From assembly GCF_047675955.1 (NCBI RefSeq), contig NC_132912.1, positions 21,674,500 to 21,738,499 of the forward strand: 64,000 nucleotides of DNA, in the 5' to 3' direction. Under the pieces are notes generated by a model. That model ran no database searches, was not told the DNA's origin, and saw only the letters and a program-made list of their open reading frames with translations. The position numbers and the translations under genes are program-made. Origin of the DNA: Chlorocebus sabaeus. Its lineage: Eukaryota > Chordata > Mammalia > Primates > Cercopithecidae. Shown in pieces: positions 47,132-59,122 of the stretch. Numbering within the stretch: position 1 is the first letter of the stretch; each line of letters opens with the position of its first letter.

Positions 47132-47440
47132 GTCGGGCATGGTGGCTCATGCCTGTAATCCCAGGACTTTGAGAGGCTGAGGCGGGCAGATCACCTAAGG
47201 TCAGGAGTTTGAGACCAGCCTAGCCAACATGGCGAAACCTATCTCTACTAAAAATACAAAAATTAGCCAGGCATGGTGGAAGGCCCCTGTAATCCCAGCT
47301 ACTCGGGAGGCTGAGGCAGGAGAATCGCTTGAACCTGGGAGGCGGAGGTTGGAGTGAGCCGAGATTGTGCCATTTTACTGTAGCCTGGGCAACAAGAGCA
47401 AGACTCCATCTGAAAACAAACAAAAACAAAAGAAAAGTTT
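47132..47440 (+). mobile_element. Alu, sense
   Basis: From 'ggtcgggcatggtggctcat' to an ACAAA-rich tail. Confidence 0.94.
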
Positions 47441-48798
47441 GTTGATGATTTTTTCCTACTTTTGCATGCATTTCAAATTTTAAAAATGATTGTGTTCAAT
47501 TTTATAGATCATGTCAAAAGAAGCAATACATAATGAATAAAAATGTCCATCTTTAAATAAAGCAAAAATAGAGCAGCCCATGAAATAGTTAACGCTTGCC
47601 TAGAGAGATTTAGGAACACCAGTATTCCACTGAGATTGCTGAGAGTCTCAGGAAAGAAAGGTCTAACTTAAATAGTATTTTACCATTTCTAAGTAATGAA
47701 TGGATTATCTCTATGGTGATATACTCTACAGTCTAGAAAGGGAAAACCAAAGATAAAGACTGTTGTATTTATTCATTAGTTGCCAAAGGAAAAGGGAAGA
47801 CTAATTAACAGCAGAAGTGTTTAGTTATTGTATATATTATTCTGTTTATTTTAAAGATACTTGCTTATTTACATTTTCTTTATCGCTGTGTAATAATTTA
47901 CCTATTTATGGGGGACATTTGAGTGTTTGTTACACGCATAGAATGTATACTGACCAAGTCAGGGTCTGTGGGGTATCCATCACCTTGAATGTTTATCATT
48001 TCTGTGTGTTGGCAACATTTCAAATCTTCTCTTCTAGCTTCATTGAAATATTCAATGTATTGTTGCTAACAATAGTCACTCTAGCCTTCTGTCGAACATT
48101 AAAACTTATTTATTCTATCTAACTGTTTGTACCCATTCAACAACCTCTCTTCATTTCTCCCTCCTACCCTCACACTCTTCCCAGGCTCTGATATCTGTTA
48201 TTCTATTCTTTGTCTCCATGTTTTTCAGGTCTTACATATGAATTGAGCACATGTGGTATTTGTCTTTCTGTGCCTGGCTTATTTCACTTAACATAATGAT
48301 CTCCAGTTGCATCCATATTGTTGGAAATGATTTCATTCTTTCTTATGGCCAAATAGTATTCCATTGTGTATATATACCATACTTAATTTATCTGTTTGTC
48401 CATTGAAATACACTGAGGTTGATTCCATATCTTTGCTTTTGTGAATAATGCTGTGATACACATGTGAGTGCAGGTAACCCTTTGATACGCTCATTTCTTT
48501 TACTTTGGTTTTAATACCTGATACTGGGATTGCTAGATCGTGTGGAAGTTATATTTTTAGTTTTTTAGATAAATATACGTACTATTTTATATAGTGGTTG
48601 TACTAATTTTACATTCCTACCCACAGTGTATAAGAAGAGTTTATTTTTCTCCACATCCTCAGCAACATCTATCATTTTTGTCTTTCTAATCATAGCCATT
48701 CTAACTGGAGTAATAGGATATCTCATTCATTGTGGTTTTGATTTGCATTCCCCTGATGATTAGTGATGTTGAGCATTTTTTCATGTATGTATTTTCCT

Positions 48799-49099
48799 TT
48801 TTTTTTTTTTTTCCCCCAAGATGGAGTCTTGCTTTTCTGCCAAGATTGGAGTGCAGTGGCACAATCTTGGCTCACTGCAACCTCCGCTTCCCAGGTTCAG
48901 CAATCCTCCTGCCTCAGCCCCCCTAGTAGCTGGGATTACAGACACGTGCCACCATGCCCAGCTAATTTTTGTATTTTCAGTAGATACAGGGTTTTGCCAT
49001 GTTGGCCAGGCTGGTCTCGAACTCCTGACCTCAGGTGATCCACCCGCCTTGGCCTCCCAAAGTGCTGGGATTACAGGCGTGAGCCACCATGCCCAGCAT
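48799..49099 (-). mobile_element. Alu, antisense, in L1 ORF2
   Basis: Full inverted Alu from the T-run to 'gagccaccatgcccagc'. Confidence 0.94.
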
Positions 49100-51511
49100 T
49101 TGTATGTCATCTTTTGAGAAATGTCTATTTATGTCCATTGCCCACTTGTTAATGGTATCTTTTTTTTTTTTTTTAATTGTTGAGTTGTTTGAGTTCCTTG
49201 TGTATTCTGGATGTTAGTCTGTTGTCAGGTGAATACTTTGCAGATAATCCTATTCAACAGTTAGTCTCCCTCTGTTGATTATGTCTTTTGCTGTGCAGAA
49301 GGTTTTTAGTTTAATGTAGTCCGATTTTGTCTATTTGTGATTTTGATGTTTTAGCCATAAAATCTTTGCCTAGACCAGTGTCATGAAGTGTTTTCCCTGT
49401 GTTTTCTTCAAGTAACTTTATACTTTCAGGTCTTATGTTTAAGTCTGTAATCCGTCTTAGGTTGACTTTTCTGTATGGTGAGAAATGGGGTACAGTTCTA
49501 TTCTTTTGCCTACAGATATCCAATTTTCCCAGCACCATTTTTGGAAGAGGATATCCTTTCCCTGGTGTATGTACTTGGTGCCTTTGTCAAAAATCAATTG
49601 GCTGTAAAAAAGTTTATTTACTGGATTCTCTATTCTGTTTCATTGGTATCTGTTTTTATACCAATACCATGCTATTTTGGTTACTGTAGCTTTGTAATAT
49701 ATTTTGAAGTGAGGTAGCATGATGACTCCAGCTTTGTTCTTTTGCTCAGGATTACTTCAGCTATTCTGACTGTTTCTTGGCTCCATACAAATGTTAGAAT
49801 TGTTTTTTCTATTTCTATGAAAAATGTTATTTTGATAAGGACTGCATTGCATCTGTAGATTGCTTTTGGCAGTGTGGTCATTATAATGATACTGATTCTT
49901 CCAATTCATGAGCATGGGATGTCTTTAAATTTGTTTGTGTTCTTTTCAATTTCTTTCGTCAGTGTTTTGTAATTTTCCTTGTAGATATCTTTAACCTACT
50001 TGGTTAAATGTGTTTGTGGTTTTTTGTTGTTGTTGTTGTTGTTTTTAAAACGCTATTGTAAACAGGACTGCTGCCTTGATTTCTTTTTTGGCTATTTCAT
50101 TATTGGTGTATAGAAACAATACTGGTTTTTGTATGTTAATTTTGTATCCTCCAAATTTACTGAATTTATCAGTTCTTATAGTCTTTTGGTGGAGTATTTA
50201 GGTTTTCTGCATGTAAGATCATGTAATTTGCAAAGTAGCGAATTTTACTTCCATATGGAAGTCAACTTGAATGCCTGTTATTTCTGATGGCAGATTGCTC
50301 TGGTTAGAATTGTCAATATTATGTTGAATAAGAGTTGTGAAGGTGGGCATTCTTGTTTTGTTTTGGGTCTTAGAGGAAAAGCTTTTAGCTTTTCCCTGTT
50401 CAGTATAATGTTAGCTGTGAGTTTGTCATATATGGCCTTTATTATTTTGCAGAATGGTCGTTCTGTGCCTAGTTTCAGAGTTTTTAATATGAAGCGATGT
50501 TGAATTTTATCAAATGCTTTTTCTGCATCTATGAGATGATCCTATGGATTTTGTCCTTCATTCTATTGATGTGATGTCTATTACGTTAAACCATCCTTGC
50601 ATTCCAAGTGTAAATCCCACTTGATCAGTGTATTACCTTTTGATGTTTTGTTGAATTTGGTTTGCCAGCATTTTGTTGGGGATTTTTGCATCTATGTTTA
50701 TTAGGGATATTGGCCTGTAGTTTCCTTTTTTGTTGTTGTTGTATCCTTGTCTGGTCAGGGCCTTGTAGAATGAGTTAAGGAGAATTCCCTTCTCTTGAAT
50801 TTTTGGAATAGTTTGAGGAGGATTGGTATTAGTTCCTTTTTATACATTTGTTAGTATTCAGCATTGAATCTATCCAGTCCTAGGCTTTTTTTTGGTTGGG
50901 AGACATTTTATTACTGATTCAGTCTGATTACTCATTGTTGGTCTGTTCAGGCTTTCTGTTTCTTCCTGATTCAGTCTTGGTAGGTTGTATGTTTTTTGGA
51001 ATTCACCCATTTTCTCTAGATTTTCCCATTTGTTAGCATTCGTAATATTCTCTGCTGTCTTTTGTATTTCTGTGGTATCAGTTGTAATGCTCCTTTTTCA
51101 ATTTTGATTTTGCTGATTTGGTTCTTATCTTTTTTTTTTTTTTTTTGCCTGCTCTAGCTAGCAGTTTATCAGTTTTGTTTACCTTTTTGAAGAACCAATT
51201 TTTCAATTCATTGATTTTTTTGGGGGGGATAGAGGGGGGGTCTCTGTTTTTGTCTAATCTTCATTATATCTTTTCTTCTGCTAATTTTGGGTTTGATTTG
51301 TTCTTGCTTTTCTAGTCCTTGAGGTGCATCATTAGATTGTTTATTTGCAGTCTTTCTACTTTTTTGATGTAGATGTTTACTGCTATAAACTTTTTAGTGC
51401 TGTTTTTGCTGTTTCCATTTTCATTTGTTTCAAGAAATTTTTAAATTTTCATCTTAATTTCTTCATTGGCGCAATGGTGGATTGTGTTATTTTAAAAAAT
51501 ATATGTATATT

Positions 51512-51792
51512 TAAGATCCATCTTGCTCTGTCACCCAGACTGGAGTGCGGTAATGCGATCTCTTCTCACTGCAACCTCTGCCTCCTGGGTTCCAGCAATT
51601 CTCCTGCCTCAGCCTCCTGAGTAGCTGGGACTATAGGCATGTACCACCATGCCTGGCTAATTTTTTGTATTTTTAGTAGAGATGGGTTTCAGCATGTTAG
51701 CCAGGCTGGTCTCAAACTCCTGAGCTCAGGAATTCCACCAACCTCAGCCTCCCAAAGTGCTGGGGTTGCAGGCATGAGCCACTGCATCTGGT
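51512..51792 (-). mobile_element. Alu, antisense, in L1 ORF2
   Basis: Starts abruptly at 'gatccatcttgctctgtcac' without a T-run and ends 'gagccactgcatctggt'. Confidence 0.9.
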
Positions 51793-51806
51793 CATGTTAT
51801 TTAACT

Positions 51807-52086
51807 TCATTTCTCTTCTCTTCTCTTCTCTCTCCCCTCCCCTCCCCTCCCCTCCCCTCCCTCTCCCCTCCCTCTCCCCTCCCTCTCCCCTCCCCTCTCT
51901 CTCCCCTCCCCTCCTTTCCCCTCCCTCTCCCTTCCCCTCCTTTCCCCTCCCTCTCCCCTCCCCTCCCTCTCCCCTCCCTCTCCCCTCCCCTCCTTTCCCC
52001 TCCCCTCCCTCTCCCCTCCCCTCCTTTCCCCTCCCCTCCCTCTCCCCTCCCCTCCTTTCCCCTCCCCTCCCCTCCTCTCTTGTTTC
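51807..52086. repeat. CT-rich (CCCTC/CCTTT) tract, about 280 bp
   Basis: Almost pure pyrimidine on the + strand, made of CCCTC units with a higher-order unit of about 30 bp that includes CCTCCTTTCCCC. It sits between an Alu T-run and that Alu's target duplication, so it grew from the Alu's A-tail. The minus strand is G-rich with repeated GGGG and GGG runs. Confidence 0.9.
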
Positions 52087-52383
52087 TTTCTTTTTTTTTT
52101 TTTTTAAAACAGAGTCTCACTCTGTTGCCAGGATGTAGTGCAGTGGCATGATCTCGGCTCACGGCAGCCTCCACCTCCTGGGTTCAGGTGATTCTCCTGC
52201 CTCAGCCTCCCGAGTAGCTGGGACTACAGGTGCCCACCACCACGCCCAGCTAATTTTTGTATTTTTAGTAGAGACGGGGTTTCACCACGTTGGCCAGGAT
52301 GGTCTTGGTCTCTTGACCTCGTGATCCGCCCACCTCAGTCCCCCAAAATGCTGGGATTACAGATGTGAGCCACCGTGCCTGGC
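52087..52383 (-). mobile_element. Alu, antisense, with expanded tail
   Basis: T-run then a full inverted Alu. The duplication catgttatttaa is found at about 51793 (beyond the CT tract) and at 52384. Confidence 0.93.
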
Positions 52384-53704
52384 CATGTTATTTAATTTTT
52401 ATGTATTTGTGTAGTTCCCTAAGTTCCTCTTTGTGTTGATTTTTAATTTTATTCCATTGTAAATTGAGAAGATACTTGATACGATTTTGATTTTTTAAAG
52501 ATTTGTTTTGTATCCTGACATATAGTCTGTCCTGGAGAATGTTCCATGTGCTGATGAGAGCAGTTATTGGATAAAATGTTTTGTAAATGTCTGTTAGGTC
52601 CATTTGGTCTAAAGTCTAGTTGGAGTCCAGTGTTTGTTTTTTGATTTTCTGTGCCAGTGATCTGTCTAATGTTGACAGTGGAATGTTGAAGTCTCTCACT
52701 ATTTTTATCCCTCTCTTTAGGTTTAGTAGTACTTGCTTTCTGAATCTGAATTTTCCAGTTTAGTGCATGTATATTTAGAATTGTTATATCCTCTTGCTGG
52801 ATTTATCCCTTTGTCATTATATCATGACCTAATCTTTTTTACAGTTTTTTTTTTTTTTTTCTTAAAATCTCTTTTATCTGATGTAAGTATAGCTACTCCT
52901 GCTTACTTCCTTTGGTTTCCCTTTGCATAAAATATCTTTTTTCATACCTTTACTTTCCATCTGTATACATCCTTACAGGTGAAGTGTGTTTCTTGTGGAC
53001 AGTAAGTAGTTGGATCTTTTTTTAATTCATTCACCCAGTTGATATCTTGTAAGTAGAGAATTGAATCCATTACATTTAAGGTTATTATTGATATGTGAGG
53101 TTTTGTTTTTGTCCTATTGTTAATTGTTTTTTTGTGGTTTTGTATACTCTTTTCCTTTCTTTTTGTCATTGTGGTTTTCTGTAGGGGTGGTATGAGTCCT
53201 TTTCTTCTTTCTTTGTGTTTTTGCTTTGCTCCAGCGAATTTTGTACTTTTTTATGTTTTCATGGTGGCAAATGTCATCCTTTTGCTTCCAGGTTTAGAAC
53301 TCCCTTGAGCATTTCGTGTAGGGTGGTCTAATGGTGATGAATTTCCTCAACTTTTGCTTGTCTGGAGGACTTTATTTCTCCTTCATTTATGAAGGGTAAT
53401 TTTGTTGGATATAATATCCTTGACTGAAAGATTTTTTTTTTTCTTTTTTTTTCCAGCACTTTTGAATATATCATCCCCTTCTCTGTTGACTGTAAGATTT
53501 CTGCTGAGACATCTGTTAGTCTGATGGGGGGTTCTTTTATGGGTGACTGGATCCCTTTCTCTTGTTTTTAGAATTCTTTGTCTTTGTCTTTAGACAACCT
53601 GAGTAGAATGTGCTGTAGAGAAGACCTAAATTTATGCATTGTTTTTAGGGATCTTAGAACCTCCTATATCTGGATGTCTATATCTCTTGCCAGACCTGGG
53701 AAGT

Positions 53705-54006
53705 TTTTTTTTTTTTTTTTTTTTTTTGAGACAGAGTCTCTCTCTGTCGTCCAGGCTGGAGTGCAGTGGCATGATCTCCACTCACTGCAACCTTAGTCTC
53801 CCGGGTTCAAGCAATTCTCCTGCCTCAGCCTCCCAGGTAGCTGAGATTACAGGAACATGCCACCACACCAAGCTAATTTTTGTATTTTTAGTAGAGACAG
53901 GGTTTCACATGTTGATCAGGCTGATCTTGAACTTCTGACCTCGTGATCCACCTGCCTCGGCCTCCCAAAGTGCTGGGATTACAGGCGTGAGCCATCATGC
54001 CCAGCC
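53705..54006 (-). mobile_element. Alu, antisense, in L1
   Basis: Flanked by 'ccagacctgggaagtttt' on both sides (about 53690 and 54004), a long perfect target duplication. Confidence 0.96.
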
Positions 54007-54187
54007 CAGACCTGGGAAGTTTTAATCTAGTATTTTGATGAATTGGTTTTCCATATTATTGGAATATTTGGTCACTATATTTTGACTGGGTTATTTCAGA
54101 AGACTGGCTTGAAGTTATGAATTTTTTTCTTCTGCTTGATCTAGTCTATTGTTGAAACTTCTGAATACATTTTGGATTTCAGTTGAT

Positions 54188-54468
54188 TTTTTTTTTTTTG
54201 TTGGAGTGTTGCTCTGTTGCCCAGGCTAAAGTGACCTCAACTCACTGCAGCCTCTGCCTCCTAGGTTCAAGCGATTCTCCTGCTTCAGCCTCCTAAGTAG
54301 TTGTGATTACAGGCATGTACCACCACACCTGGCTGATTTTTGTGTTTTTGTAGAGATGAGGTTTTGCCATGTTGGCCCGACTGGTGTTGCAGTCCTGTAC
54401 TCAAGTGATCTGCCTGCCTTGGCCTCTCAAAGTGCTGGGATTACAGGCGTGGGCCACCGCACCCAGCC
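54188..54468 (-). mobile_element. Alu, antisense, in L1 ORF1 region
   Basis: T-run then inverted Alu with small deletions, ending 'gggccaccgcacccagcc'. Confidence 0.92.
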
Positions 54469-54488
54469 TCTGTTTTGTTCTTTTTAAA

Positions 54489-54550
54489 TTCTCTCTCTCT
54501 CTCTTTCTCTCGATATCTCTCTCTCTATATATATATCTCTCTCTCTCTTT
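54489..54550. repeat. CT/TA low-complexity tract
   Basis: CTCTCT and TATATA runs in decayed L1 sequence. A second CT run lies at about 54728-54748. Confidence 0.85.
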
Positions 54551-56269
54551 GGTTAATTTAGTATTCATGTCTTGAATAACCATTCTTATTTCTTTGTATT
54601 TTCAGAATTATTTTGTATCTCACACAGCTTCTTTAGTATTAAAATTTTGAATTATTTTTCCAATATTTTTAAAAACTGTTTTTAATGTTATCTATTGGTA
54701 TGGAATTATTGTGTATCCTTTGGAGGTGTCTCTCTCTCTCTCTCTCTTTTTTTTTTTTTGGCTTTTTAATATTTCCTGTGTATGTTGATATCTGTGCATT
54801 TGATGTGATAATAGCTTCTGCCAGTTTTTTAAAATTTGCTTTCATAAGGGAGAACGTTTTCTTGAAGATATATCTATGGTGTTGCTTGGGTAGGCACTGT
54901 AGTTTTGATTCTGAATCTGTGCAGTCATGTAATCTCTGGATGATTTATTTGGCTTAAAAAGTATCAGCAGTGTCTATGATTTTTCTCAGTGGTTTAGGGT
55001 GCAATTATTAGTGGAGGCAGTGGTGAAGTTTTGCTGGGGACTAGGATGCCAAGTAGACCAGCCTTTGCACCACATTGGTGGACCAAGCATGCCTGACCTT
55101 GGGCCCAGGGTGGCATATGCTGGTACTGGTGTTAGTGGATCCAGGTAGGCTGATTCTTGTGCTTCTAGGTGGAGACCCATACTTCCTCAGATGCCAGTAG
55201 CGGTAGCAGTTGGCTCTGTAGGTTGGACGGTTCTCGGGTCTTTGGCCAGCCAGTGTGGTGCTCGTGGACAGTGGCAGTGATGGGACAACCTTCTGGATCC
55301 CAGGAAGAGTGTGCTTGTATTGGCGGTGGCTACAATGGGCCGGGCAGGCCAGTCTCCAGGCCTGCAGATGGTACATGCAGATAGGTGCCAGCTGTGGCAG
55401 TAGCAGCAGGGTGTGGGTAGGCCTAACCTCAGATCCCCAGGACAAGTGTTCAGGTGCTAATGATGTTGGATTGCGCTGGGCAGTCCCCTGTACTCCGGAC
55501 CTGTGTGCTCCAGACTTGGCATGGGCTGAGGGTGGGGCGTTCAGGTAGTGCGGACAGCATTGGTCACACTGTTGCCCTGTGCTGGAGAGCCCAGGGCCGT
55601 GTTAGTGGAGGCAAGCATAGGCCAGCAGATGGGGAACACTCACGCATCAGCCCTAGCAGTGGTACCCCACATCTCAGCCATGTATGCAATAGCTCACGCT
55701 TCGCTCCTTCATGCCTCCTCCCTGGGAGCAGCAGCTGGTGTATCTCTTGGCCTCAGTCCTAGCACTGCTGGGCGCTAGGACAGTGCGTAGTCTGTTGGGG
55801 AGAAGACTCTTAAGTTGGTGCCTTGCTGTTGCTGCTTAGGTCTTAGAACATGTATGGGATACAGCACAAGCATCTTTCCTGTGGCTGTGCTGTCAACACA
55901 ATCTCCTCGCAGCTCCCTATGTTTATTTCAGAGCCTGCAAGGATCTAGGGGCTCTCCCATGGCTAGGATTGCAGAAGTCCATGTGGGAACATTGACAGCT
56001 GAGGGTCTCTAACCTGTCCTTTTCCTGCATTAGGGAGCCTCTCTTGGTTCCTGGCCAAGCAGGCTGCCTTGCTTCCCTTTCCTTCCTTGTCTTATTAGTT
56101 TTCTGTTGAATTCCAGTGTTTTCTCTTGGACAATGTGTTCAAATTGTGATTACCTACTATTTTCATTCTTAGTGGAGGAGACAAGTACAAAATGCCTCTA
56201 GTCAGCCATCTTGAAATCCCTCTCTCAATCCTATTTAATTCTTAATAATGAATTCATAATAATAATGGA

Positions 56270-56479
56270 CACTGTCAAATGTTTACTATGTGGTAGACGT
56301 CTACCATGACTGATGCCTGCACATACCATCAGGGGCCTGAGGACAATATTAGTGTATGCTTCGCATATGTAAGCTCATCCTTTCCCCAGCCCTATGAAAT
56401 CGTTGGTACCACCTTCACTTTATAGATGAAGTATATGAGGTTGTGTGAGGTTATTTGCATGAGGGAGCAGGATTTGGAC
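56270..56479 (-). mobile_element. MIR SINE, antisense
   Basis: 'atgtttactatgtggtagac' and 'cactttatagatgaagtata' follow the inverted MIR order. The next Alu splits it. Confidence 0.65.
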
Positions 56480-56770
56480 TTTTTTTTTTTTTTTTTTTTG
56501 AGATGGAGTCTCGCTCTGTCGCCCAGGCTGGAGTGCAGTGGCGCAATCTCGGCTCACTGCAAGCTCCGCCTCCCGGGTTCACGCCATTCTCCTGCCTCAG
56601 CCTCCCGAGTAGCTGGGACTACAGGTGCCGCCACTGCGCCCGGCTAATTTTTTTCCATTTTTTAGTAGAGACGGGGTTTCACCATGGTCTCGATCTCCTG
56701 ACCTTGTGATCCGCCCGCCTCGGCCTCCCAAAGTGCTGGGATTACAGGTGTGAGCCACCGCGCCTGGCCT
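56480..56770 (-). mobile_element. AluY/S-like, antisense
   Basis: Young-looking inverted Alu flanked by aggatttggactttt at 56469 and 56771. Confidence 0.96.
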
Positions 56771-56785
56771 AGGATTTGGACTTTT

Positions 56786-57391
56786 AACTATTTTCACACC
56801 ATATTAACCTCTAGGAAAGAATAAATAATTCAGTCTCTCGGGATGTGGGTTAGGGATAACTTACAGGCTTAATTACTTACTTGGTTAAATACTCCTCAAG
56901 ACTGTTCCATTCACTGTCTTTTTCCTGAGTAAGCCACTGGATGGGTACTTATTTGACCTCCTAGGCAGTTTGAAAGTGGGAAATAGGAACTCAGGTTGGT
57001 GAACATTATTATTTCTGTCATTAGACAGGTATACTTCTGTCTTATTTATCAATCTTGAGTAATTGCCTTGGCTTACTAATAAAAACTTAAGTCTAAACAA
57101 GTAGAAGTCTTTTGACTTCTACTCATACTATATTCTTCTCCTGAGATCACTGTTTGTCTCCATCTTTTCACATCTGGTGGACTGAAAATGCAGCATTTGA
57201 GAAGTCAGTGCCATCTCTTTCGTCAGGCTCTCTTTCTTTGCTTCAGTGACACCACAGTCATGGTTTTCTTCTTATCTCACTGGTGTCAATTTTCTGTATG
57301 AACTCCTCTTCCAGGACCCATCCTTGAAATGTTGGAGAGTCTCAACACGTGGTCCTAGGCTGGCATTTAAGAAAACTTCCATTCCTCCTGT
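56786..57391. other. MLLT10: Intron, no recognised element
   Basis: No repeat or exon supported. Confidence 0.45.
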
Positions 57392-57401
57392 TCCAGTTTT
57401 T

Positions 57402-58323
57402 TTAATTTTTTAATTTTTTTATTATTTATTTATTTATTATTATACTTTAAGTTCTAGGGTACATGTGCATAACGTGCAGGTTTGTTACATATGTATACTT
57501 GTGCCATGTTGGTGTGCTGCACCCATCAACTCGTCAGCACCCATCAACTCGTCATTTACATCAGGTATAACTCCCAATGCCATCCCTCCCCTCTCCCCCC
57601 TCCCCATGATAGGCCCCGGTGTGTGATGTTCCCCTTCCTGAGTCCAAGCGATCTCATTGTTCAGTTCCCACCTATGAGTGAGAACATGCGGTGTTTGATT
57701 TTCTGTTCTTATGATAGTTTGCTAAGAATGATGGTTTCCAGCTGCATCCATGTCCCTACAAAGGACACAAATTAATCCTTTTTTATGGCTGCATAGTATT
57801 CCATGGTGTATATGTGCCACATTTTCTTAATCCAGTCTGTCACTGATGGACATTTGGGTTGATTCCAAGTCTTTGCTATTGTGAATAGTGCCGCAATAAA
57901 CATACATGTGCATGTGTCTTTATAGCAGCATGATTTATAATCCTTTGGGTATATACCCAGTAATGGGATGGCTGGGTCATATGGTACATCTAGTTCTAGA
58001 TCCTTGAGGAATCGCCATACTGTTTTCCATAATGGTTGAACTAGTTTACAGTCCCACCAACAGTGTAAAAGTGTTCCTATTTCTCCACATCCTCTCCAGC
58101 ACCTGTTGTTTCCTGACTTTTGAATGATTGCCATTCTAACTGGTGTGAGATGGTGTCTCATTGTGGTTTTGATTTGCATTTCTCTGATGGCCAGTGATGA
58201 TGAGCATTTTTTCATGTGTCTGTTGGCTGTATGAATGTCTTCTTTTGAGAAATGTCTGTTCATATCCTTTGCCCACTTTTTGATGGGGTTGTTTGTTTTT
58301 TTCTTGTAAATTTGTTTGAGTTC
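57402..58323 (-). mobile_element. Young L1PA 3' end, antisense, 5'-truncated
   Basis: T-rich tail, the L1PA 3' UTR ('taagttctagggtacatgtg') with an internal 18-bp tandem copy near 57526-57555, then the C-terminal part of ORF2. Target duplication tccagttttt lies at 57392 and 58324. A 201-codon minus-strand frame (58377 to 57772) begins outside the L1 in flanking DNA and enters ORF2. It ends at a premature stop before the normal ORF2 C-terminus, so it is a chance chimeric frame. Confidence 0.93.
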
Positions 58324-58529
58324 TCCAGTTTTTACCACCTCAGTAATGGCACTTTTAATCACTAGCCAGAAACCCATGACTCATCATCTTCTACCCTGTA
58401 CCAAATCTAATTTGTCATCAAGTTTAGATGATTTTAACTTCTAGATGCACTGCAAGTCCTTGTCCCTGTTCAGTACTACTACCATCTTTGTCTGGTGGGA
58501 CATAATTTTTAATCCAAATTGTGAAATAG

Positions 58530-59095
58530 CCTCCTAAAAAATATCTTTGTTTCCACTCATCCCCGTCAGTCCCTTTGCTACATAGGAGTCAGAGGGATGA
58601 TCTTTTAAAAAAGTGAGTCCTACTGTTTTCCTTTGGTGTCTTCCTATTGATCTTAGCAAAAATTCTGAACACCTCTACATGGCTCACAAGGCCTTATGAT
58701 CTTTTCCTTCCCCTCTCTCCAACTTTGTCTTTTTACCAGCCTCTCCACAAGGCTTTAGCTGAATTACCTGTTTTTAATTCTTTCAATATTTCTGGGTCTT
58801 TTGAACAAGATTTTCTGTCTTACTCTTTGTCCAGTTAACACCTACCTAACCTTTAAGCCTTGTCTTAAATATTTTTTTAGACAGGTCTTTCTTGCTTCCT
58901 AATATTTCACTCTTGTGGTACCTTTTTCTCTTCTGTTATAGTATGTGTTGGAATTTATATTCATGTGTTTGTTTTAATGTTTGTCTCGCTCCTTAAATTG
59001 TAAATTCCCAGAGAGCTAAAATCTTCTGTCTTGCTCCCTACATTATCCCAGCTCCTAGCCTGATTCCTCATACCTACTGAATATTTGTTTGATGA
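58530..59095 (+). mobile_element. L2 LINE 3' region
   Basis: 'acatggctcacaaggcctta', 'acctttaagccttgtcttaa' and the terminal 'cccagctcctagcctgattc' to 'gaatatttgtttgatgaa' are in L2 order. A GGAA microsatellite follows. Confidence 0.8.
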
Positions 59096-59122
59096 AAGGA
59101 AGGAAGGAAGGAAAGTAAGGAA
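59096..59122. repeat. (GGAA)n microsatellite
   Basis: Short GGAA run at the L2 3' end. Confidence 0.9.

Larger units (their letters stand above)
47880..56215 (-). mobile_element. Nearly full-length antisense L1 (L1PB/L1MA-like)
   Basis: Reads 3' to 5' along the + strand: 3' UTR (about 47880-48260), ORF2 (about 48260-53160), ORF1 (about 53200-54970) and 5' UTR (about 54970-56215), ending at an inverted 'agtcagccatcttgaaatcc' start. ORF2 is decayed, but its N-terminal endonuclease-side piece is still legible at 52942-53169 (minus strand, with ITLNVM and QETHFTCKD). Five antisense Alus and an expanded CT tract interrupt it. Without them the element is about 6.5-7 kb. No frame is intact. Confidence 0.8.

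Noticed and set aside
51797..52174. Long Gly/Glu/Arg-rich minus-strand frame and Ser/Pro/Leu-rich plus-strand frames
   Set aside because: They are translations of the CT-rich microsatellite and its Alu. Simple repeats without stops give long frames in several phases at once.
55041..55778. Cluster of overlapping frames of 70-134 codons on both strands
   Set aside because: They lie in the GC-rich L1 5' UTR, where stop codons are rare. There are no splice signals or protein families, and frames overlap on both strands.
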